NCBI GenBank assembly: GCA_944325155.1
Contig: CALUYY010000004.1
Span: 62,001-126,000 of the forward strand
Source: Candidatus Gastranaerophilales bacterium
Lineage (GTDB): Bacteria; Cyanobacteriota; Vampirovibrionia; Gastranaerophilales; Gastranaerophilaceae
Direction: 5' to 3'
Length of the DNA stretch: 64,000 nucleotides
Shown here piece by piece: positions 59,442-64,000 of this stretch. Made by a program: the position numbers and the translations under genes. Positions within the stretch are counted from its first letter, which is position 1, and every line of letters begins with the position of its first letter. The notes under the pieces are model-generated. The model was not told the origin of the DNA and made no database searches. It was given only the letters and a program-made list of their open reading frames with translations.

Positions 59442-60986
59442 TTAAACTATAACTTCTTTTTCTTCTCTGTACGTAACATATCCTAAAGGAGTGTCGGGCG
59501 GGCGCTTTAAGTATTTTCTTTTTGTATAGATAACACCCGCTTTTTTGGCGTCTTTTAAGGGTGAATTTGTTTTAACGAGGTTCGCCGCATATAAAATAAC
59601 ATCATCCGTTATTTTTAATCTGCCGTTTTGCGTTTTAACAAGAATATGGCTTGAGGGAGAATTTTGCGCATGAAACCAAATATCTTCGGGTGTTGATAAT
59701 TTTTTGATTATAAAATCGTTTTGTTTATTATTTTTGCCTATTAAAATTTCAAAACCTTTATAGTTTATTGATTTAATTTCCGGTTTATTTTTCTTTTCTT
59801 TTTTATTCAAAAGAATATATTCATCTATTTCTTCTTCTATTTCATCAAGTTCTTTTATATTTGAAGCGTTTTTTATTGAAAATAAAATTTCATCAGAATA
59901 TTCTTTTTCTTTTTTTGCTTCAAGAATCCTTTTTTCTTTTATAAGTTTGGCAGACTTTGCTTTGTTATAGAGTTTATAATATCTTTGGGCATTTTGGGCG
60001 GGGGTTTTTGATTTGTCGAGAGGAATTTTTATATCTTCAAGCGTGATTTCATCCATTGAATTATCAATTAAATAAATATATTGAAAAATAAGATCGCCGG
60101 ATTTTTTATATTTTTCAAATTTTTCATTATCAAAAGGTTCATTCAGGGTTGAATTTATTTTTTTTAATTTTGAATTTATTATTTTTAAAAGTTTGTTTTG
60201 TTTATTTAAGATTGAATCGTCTTTTACGATTTTAGAATAATAATTTTCAATTATTGCGTTGAAATCGCCTTCAATGTTCCAGAATTCTTTTAACAAATCT
60301 TTTTTATTAACCGCATTTTGAAGGTTATAGAATAATTCATCATCATTTGAAGATTTTTCTTTAATAAATTTTTCAAACGGTTTTGAAAAATAATAAAATT
60401 CATCCGATATATTTTCTTTTGAATTTAAAAAAACGCCGTAGGGAGTTTTTAGAATATCTTTTTTATTTTGTTTCGGAGGATAGATATATTTTATTCCGCC
60501 GTAAATTTCTCTTATCGAGCTTTTATCCGATGAAACGTTATGGGCCGAGCCTGTTATTATATTTGTTTTTTTGTTGTATAAAATAACGTTTGAATATTTT
60601 CCCATTAATTCAATCGATAAAACGTGGTTATTTAAAATGCCGAATTCATCCGTTATCGAAAAATGAAATTCAAGTATTCTTTCATATTCAATTAAAACCG
60701 CATTTATTATTTTTGCGCCTTCAAGATATTTTCTTAACTGCATACAAAACATAGGCGGAGTTTTCGGGATTTTAAGAGAAAAATCCTCCTTATCTTTAAT
60801 AAAACAAATGTGAGGAAATTTGGGGTTAATATTAATGTAGAGTTTTTTATTTTCCCCCGAGTTTCTGATATAGAGGATAATTTCTTTTCTTGAAGGCATT
60901 TGGATTTTTTGTATTGTGCCGTTTGTTAAAAAATCCTTGTTTTCTTCATAAAAAAATTTTAAGGTAAGAGAATCTAAATTTTTCAT
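59442..60986 (-). CDS. rqcH: RqcH/NFACT family ribosome quality-control protein (FbpA-like)
   Basis: A 514-residue NFACT protein. The N-terminal NFACT-N domain includes PPMFCMQLRKYLEGAKI (about 89-105) and an ELMGKYSNVILYN segment (about 130-142). A middle helical and coiled-coil region follows (about 270-400). The C-terminal NFACT-R domain (about 425-510) has EDIWFHAQNSPSSHILVK. RqcH binds stalled 50S subunits and adds alanine tails; the older name FbpA described surface binding. It is slightly shorter than Bacillus RqcH (about 570). I choose the ATG at 60986; the ATG at 61136 would overlap nadD on the other strand. Confidence 0.9.
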   Translation of the reverse strand: MKNLDSLTLKFFYEENKDFLTNGTIQKIQMPSRKEIILYIRNSGENKKLYININPKFPHICFIKDKEDFSLKIPKTPPMFCMQLRKYLEGAKIINAVLIEYERILEFHFSITDEFGILNNHVLSIELMGKYSNVILYNKKTNIITGSAHNVSSDKSSIREIYGGIKYIYPPKQNKKDILKTPYGVFLNSKENISDEFYYFSKPFEKFIKEKSSNDDELFYNLQNAVNKKDLLKEFWNIEGDFNAIIENYYSKIVKDDSILNKQNKLLKIINSKLKKINSTLNEPFDNEKFEKYKKSGDLIFQYIYLIDNSMDEITLEDIKIPLDKSKTPAQNAQRYYKLYNKAKSAKLIKEKRILEAKKEKEYSDEILFSIKNASNIKELDEIEEEIDEYILLNKKEKKNKPEIKSINYKGFEILIGKNNKQNDFIIKKLSTPEDIWFHAQNSPSSHILVKTQNGRLKITDDVILYAANLVKTNSPLKDAKKAGVIYTKRKYLKRPPDTPLGYVTYREEKEVIV

Positions 60987-60997
60987 AGTTTTTATTG

Positions 60998-61004
60998 TAT
61001 TATA
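60998..61004. promoter_or_regulatory. Shared -10 element between rqcH and nadD
   Basis: The 24 bp between the two ATG codons hold TATTATA. On the plus strand TATTAT (60998-61003) lies 7 nt before the nadD ATG. On the minus strand TATAAT (61004-60999) lies 12 nt before the rqcH ATG. No other promoter can fit in so small a gap unless -35 boxes lie inside the opposite genes. Confidence 0.55.
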
Positions 61005-61010
61005 AAAGTT

Positions 61011-61592
61011 ATGGAATGTTATTATTTCGGAACTTTTAACCCCGTTCATAAAGGGCATATAAAAACCGCATTTGCGGTTAAAAAACTTTTCGGGTTCGAT
61101 AAAATTATTTTTGTTCCCGTATACAGCCCATGCCACAAAAAAGATTGTTCAAATTCAATTGACAGATTAAATATGCTTAAATTAATCGAAAATGACGATA
61201 TAAGAGTTTCAGATATTGAATTTAAACTCCCGAAACCCTCTTATTCGTATAGAACGATAGAAGAACTTTTAAAAAACAAAAAAGAAAACGAAAAAATTAA
61301 CTTTATTATCGGTTTTGACGCTTTTATCGATATTGAAAACTGGAAAAATCCCGAATTTTTGAAAAAGAATGTTCATTTTATCGTTTTAAAAAGAAGGGGC
61401 GAAAAAAGAGAAGAAATCGAAAAATTAAAAGAAAAGGGTTTTGATTTTGTTATAACCGATGAGATTGATATGATTGATATTTCATCTTCCGAAATAAGAC
61501 AAAAAGTTACTTCGGGCGAAGATATCAAAGGTCTTGTCGATGAAAAAGTTAAAGGATATATTTTAGAAAATGGTTTGTACAGAAGAGATTGA
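61011..61592 (+). CDS. nadD: Nicotinate-nucleotide adenylyltransferase
   Basis: A 193-residue enzyme that turns nicotinic acid mononucleotide and ATP into deamido-NAD. It opens with YYFGTFNPVHKGHIKTAF, the nucleotidyltransferase H-x-G-H motif (usually GGTFDPIHNGH). VPVYSPCHKKD, the substrate loop NFIIGFDAFIDIENWKN (about 99-115) and the end motif IDISSSEIRQKV (usually ISSTxIR) are present. Its start 7 nt behind a -10 box and without Shine-Dalgarno suggests a leaderless mRNA. It overlaps yqeK by 23 bp, a common pairing. Confidence 0.95.
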   Translation: MECYYFGTFNPVHKGHIKTAFAVKKLFGFDKIIFVPVYSPCHKKDCSNSIDRLNMLKLIENDDIRVSDIEFKLPKPSYSYRTIEELLKNKKENEKINFIIGFDAFIDIENWKNPEFLKKNVHFIVLKRRGEKREEIEKLKEKGFDFVITDEIDMIDISSSEIRQKVTSGEDIKGLVDEKVKGYILENGLYRRD

Positions 61593-62157
61593 AAAAATTT
61601 TAAAAGAAGAATTATCCGATGAGAGATATCTTCACACCTTGGGCGTCAGGGATTGTGCAGTTGAGCTTGCAAAAAGATATAACCTTGATGTTAAAAAAGC
61701 GGAGCTTGCGGGGCTTTTGCATGATAATGCAAAATGCAAAACAAACGATGAATTAAGAGAAATTATTGAAACAAAATTAAAAGACGTTAATAAAAACGAA
61801 TTAAAAAATTATAAAACGCTCCATGCTCCCGTCGGAGCATATTTTGCAAAAACAAGATTTAAAATTGACGATGAAGAAATCCTCTCTTCCATAAGATGGC
61901 ACACGTTGGGAAGAGTTAACATGAGCCTTTTTGAAAAGATTATTTTTCTTGCGGATAAAATTGAAAAAAATACCAGAGATTTAAATTACAGAAATGAAAT
62001 TATAAAAATTCTGGATGAAAACGAGGGCGAAAGGGGACTAAACCTTGCGCTTTTAAGGTGTTTTACGGAAACCATAAAAAGCCTTGCGCAAAGACAGCTT
62101 TATATGTGTGAAACCACCGTTGATGTTTACAATTGGTTACTTGAAATCACCAAATAA
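61570..62157 (+). CDS. yqeK: YqeK family HD hydrolase (diadenosine tetraphosphatase)
   Basis: A 195-residue HD-domain protein of the YqeK type, which cleaves symmetrical Ap4A to ADP in several bacteria. The metal motifs are RYLHTLGVRDCAVELAKRYN, then AGLLHDNAKCKTNDEL (about 48-63) with the HD pair, HAPVGAYFAK and SIRWHTLGRVNM (about 97-108). LADKIEKNTRD completes the pattern. It overlaps nadD by 23 bp, as is usual in Firmicutes-like arrangements with rsfS; no rsfS follows here. Confidence 0.92.
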   Translation: MVCTEEIEKILKEELSDERYLHTLGVRDCAVELAKRYNLDVKKAELAGLLHDNAKCKTNDELREIIETKLKDVNKNELKNYKTLHAPVGAYFAKTRFKIDDEEILSSIRWHTLGRVNMSLFEKIIFLADKIEKNTRDLNYRNEIIKILDENEGERGLNLALLRCFTETIKSLAQRQLYMCETTVDVYNWLLEITK

Positions 62158-62166
62158 AATTTTTGT

Positions 62167-62180
62167 ATTACAATTGTAAT
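62167..62180. promoter_or_regulatory. Perfect 14-bp palindrome before the symporter gene
   Basis: ATTACAATTGTAAT reads the same on both strands and starts 9 bp after the yqeK stop, 26 bp before the symporter start. It contains TACAAT, usable as a -10 box, so a bound dimeric regulator would cover the promoter. This is inference from symmetry. Confidence 0.4.
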
Positions 62181-62205
62181 CGAAGCATTTAAAAAAGGAT
62201 TATTT

Positions 62206-63543
62206 TTGTCTAAAAGTTCAAAATTAACGCTTTTTATATTTATAGCGCTTATAGGGGGCGTTGTTTTCGGGTGGCTTGATCCGTATCATGCCTCTAAAAT
62301 GCAGCCTCTGGCGGATGCGTTTTTAAGAATGGTCAAAATGATTATCGCCCCTTTGATTTTTGCAACACTGGTGGTCGGAATTGCAGGTCATGGCGATGTT
62401 AAAAATTTAGGCAAAATCGGTTTAAAAACAATAATTTATTTTGAAGTTGTAACAACAATCGCTCTTATTTTGGGGCTTGTTATGGCAAATGTTTTTAAAC
62501 CCGGCGTTGATTTTAACATTGATTTAAATTCGGTTTCGATGGCGGCTGTTGAAAAGATGAAAAACATTCCCATTGATCATTCTTTTACTCATATGCTTCT
62601 TGATATGATACCAACAAGCGTAATTGATGCGATGGCAGAGGGGAATTTATTGCAGATTGTTGTTTTTGCGATATTTTTTGCGCTTGCGATATGTTCAATC
62701 GGGCAAAAAGCGCGCCCCGTTCTTGATTTTCTCCATTCAACCTGCGATATAATGTTTAAATTTACCGAATACGTTATGTTTTTTGCACCTGTCGGTGTTT
62801 TTGGCGCAATTTCAGCTACCATAGGACAAAACGGAATAGGCATTTTATCAAGCTATGCAAAATTAATTTTTATAACTTATCTTTCTTTGATTTTATTTGT
62901 TTTAATCGTTTTATTTATTGCCTGCAAAATTATAAATATCCCCTTCAGAGCTTTAATGAAAGCTTTAAAAGAGCCTGCGCTTCTTGCTTTTACAACGGCA
63001 AGTTCGGAAGCCGCACTTCCAAAAGCAATGGATGTTATGGAAAAATTCGGCGTGCCCAAAAATATTGTCAGTTTTGTAATGCCGACTGGATACACATTTA
63101 ACCTTGACGGCTCAACGCTTTATCTTTCGCTTACCGCATTATTTTGTGCGCAAATTGCGGGAATTAATTTATCTTTAACCCAGCAGATTGCAATTATGCT
63201 GACTTTAATGCTCACATCAAAAGGAATAGCAGGGGTGCCGAGAGTTTCTCTCGTTGTATTAACGGGAACGCTTGCAAGTTTTCAGCTGCCTGTTGTCGGA
63301 GTTGCGATTTTGCTCGGGATAGATCAAATTTTAGATATGGGAAGAACAACGGTTAATTTAATCGGAAACTGCGTTGCAACGGCTGTTGTTGCAAAATGGG
63401 AAAAAGTTTTTGATTATGAAAAAATGAATAAATTTATTCTTGATAAAAATAATAAAAACGACCTTAAAGAAATAAAAGAATTAAAACCCAAAAAGCGCCT
63501 TGAATTTAACTATGCGGAAAATGACGATTATATAATAAGATAA
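62206..63543 (+). CDS. Dicarboxylate/amino acid:cation symporter (DAACS family)
   Basis: A 445-residue membrane protein with about eight helices and two hairpins. It has FIFIALIGGVVFGWLDPYHA, then MIIAPLIFATLVVGIAG, and the conserved TASSEAALPKAMDVM hairpin (about 264-278; usually SSS-ATLP), NLDGSTLYLSLTALF (about 302-316, the N-M/L-D-G-T motif) and GIAGVPRVSLVVL hairpin 2. It carries glutamate, aspartate or C4-dicarboxylates with Na+ or H+. The C-terminal tail (about 410-445) is charged and longer than in most members. The start is TTG at 62206 with AAAGGA upstream. Confidence 0.92.
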   Translation: MSKSSKLTLFIFIALIGGVVFGWLDPYHASKMQPLADAFLRMVKMIIAPLIFATLVVGIAGHGDVKNLGKIGLKTIIYFEVVTTIALILGLVMANVFKPGVDFNIDLNSVSMAAVEKMKNIPIDHSFTHMLLDMIPTSVIDAMAEGNLLQIVVFAIFFALAICSIGQKARPVLDFLHSTCDIMFKFTEYVMFFAPVGVFGAISATIGQNGIGILSSYAKLIFITYLSLILFVLIVLFIACKIINIPFRALMKALKEPALLAFTTASSEAALPKAMDVMEKFGVPKNIVSFVMPTGYTFNLDGSTLYLSLTALFCAQIAGINLSLTQQIAIMLTLMLTSKGIAGVPRVSLVVLTGTLASFQLPVVGVAILLGIDQILDMGRTTVNLIGNCVATAVVAKWEKVFDYEKMNKFILDKNNKNDLKEIKELKPKKRLEFNYAENDDYIIR

Positions 63544-63577
63544 TATCCCGATATACGATTTTAAAATTTTTAATCAA

Positions 63578-63586
63578 TGTTATTTT
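63578..63586 (+). promoter_or_regulatory. Extended -10 of the 2-hydroxyacid dehydrogenase gene
   Basis: TGTTATTTT (TG-n-TATTTT) at 63578-63586 lies 6 nt before the ATG at 63593, with no Shine-Dalgarno between, as expected for a leaderless start. Confidence 0.4.
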
Positions 63587-63592
63587 CATTTT

Positions 63593-64000
63593 ATGAAAGC
63601 GGTATTTTTTGACATTAAACCATTTGAAAAAGAATATTTAGAAAAACATTGCGATTTTGAACTTGAAAAAATCTTTTTTCCTCATTCAATTAATTCTGAT
63701 ACGAAACTTGATGAAAAAACCCTCGGTTGCGAAATATTATCGGTTTTTATTACTTCAAGTTTATCAAAAAAAGTATTGGAAAAATTTAAAAATTTAAAAT
63801 TTATAATTTTAAGAAGCGTCGGGTTTTCCCATGTTGATTTATCTTATGCAAAAGAAAAAAACATAAATGTTTTTAATGCGCCTCATTACGGCGATTCTTC
63901 AATTGCCGAATATGTTTTTGCGCTTTTATTGAATGTTTCGAGAAAAATTATAACGGCATCGGATGATATTAAAAACCAGACAATTGACGATAACAAATAT
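63593..64000 (+). CDS. D-2-hydroxyacid dehydrogenase (D-lactate dehydrogenase-like), 3' truncated
   Basis: The first 136 residues of an NAD-dependent D-isomer-specific 2-hydroxyacid dehydrogenase; the frame runs off the right edge. The visible part is the split catalytic domain: MKAVFFDIKPFEKEYLEKH, then SVFITSSLSKKVLEKFKNL, KFIILRSVGFSHVDLSYAKE (about 78-97) with the substrate-binding Arg and Gly, and APHYGDSSIAEYVFALLLN (about 105-123), where the family has P-x-Y-(G/S)-xxx-(V/I)-A-E. The GxGxxG NAD loop would follow outside the window. It could make D-lactate in fermentation. The subtype cannot be fixed from this part. Confidence 0.8.
   Translation, partial: MKAVFFDIKPFEKEYLEKHCDFELEKIFFPHSINSDTKLDEKTLGCEILSVFITSSLSKKVLEKFKNLKFIILRSVGFSHVDLSYAKEKNINVFNAPHYGDSSIAEYVFALLLNVSRKIITASDDIKNQTIDDNKY

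Noticed and set aside
60987-61136. Longer form of RqcH starting at 61136
   Set aside because: The extra 50 residues are antisense to the nadD start and do not resemble the family's N-terminus, which begins at the ATG at 60986.
1-64000. Insertion sequences, prophage or transposase genes
   Set aside because: No transposase, integrase or phage gene and no terminal repeats were recognised; gene style is even across the window.

Overview
The window is an AT-rich, gene-dense bacterial chromosome segment (about one third G+C by eye). It holds roughly 58 protein genes, no rRNA, and no tRNA or CRISPR that I could find. A Skp-like periplasmic chaperone, a secretin and KdsA (Kdo synthesis for LPS) point to a two-membrane cell. 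An electron-bifurcating-type [FeFe] hydrogenase, a second hydrogenase, a hydrogenase-type sensor, HydG and rubredoxin point to a strictly fermentative anaerobe. I see no respiratory or photosynthetic gene. The combination resembles gut Gastranaerophilales (Vampirovibrionia/Melainabacteria, non-photosynthetic relatives of Cyanobacteria). That placement is an inference from gene content and protein style, not a measured phylogeny.

Layout. 0-7 kb (+): end of dnaN, thrB, a Skp-like chaperone, mnmG, a GAF/HD-GYP regulator and a TPR lipoprotein-like or periplasmic protein. 7-16.3 kb (-): one long head-to-tail run with a Tad/Flp-type pilus assembly set (cpaB, cpaC, cpaE, cpaF, tadB, tadC) running directly into ribD, aroQ and thiL. 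16.4-24.8 kb: a CaCA antiporter, an NrnA-like DHH phosphoesterase, YihY, rubredoxin, fusA, hydG, a DtxR-family regulator, a predicted small RNA behind an iron-box-like promoter, and a repeat protein. 24.8-29.4 kb: mutS2, a Het-C/zinc-phospholipase-like protein and an ATPase-less tandem Clp-N protein. 29.5-38.6 kb: the hydrogen region, with hydC-hydB-hydA on the minus strand and, divergently, a [2Fe-2S] protein, a sensory HydS-like protein with PAS, a SpoIIE/PP2C-type phosphatase, a second [2Fe-2S] protein and a group-B-like hydrogenase.

38.6-64 kb: an axial-type secreted-looking protein behind a sigma-28-like promoter, grpE-dnaJ, a beta-propeller protein, an O-methyltransferase, a CinA-type amidase, a YhaM-like HD protein, kdsA/recA (divergent), an rmlA-type nucleotidyltransferase, a regulator made of four winged helices, a GH57 glycosidase, ylxR, a GAF-GGDEF cyclase, murT, two small orphans, a lytic transglycosylase, pheT, an RqcH/NFACT protein, nadD-yqeK, a dicarboxylate/glutamate-type symporter and the start of a D-2-hydroxyacid dehydrogenase.

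How it fits together. The hydrogen region could couple H2 production or re-oxidation (HydABC, group-B enzyme) to H2 sensing and protein dephosphorylation (HydS plus PP2C). HydG supplies the H-cluster CO/CN ligands. The c-di-GMP cyclase and HD-GYP protein could govern the Tad-type surface structure. Several start codons lie 6-9 nt behind a good -10 box with no Shine-Dalgarno, suggesting leaderless mRNAs. Three divergent gene pairs share a palindromic -10 element. Most convergent pairs overlap at their stop codons.

The most unusual items are the predicted DtxR-controlled sRNA at 23.7 kb, the four-winged-helix protein at 48.3 kb, the Clp-N-only protein at 28 kb and the H2-sensing locus at 33.8-38.6 kb.
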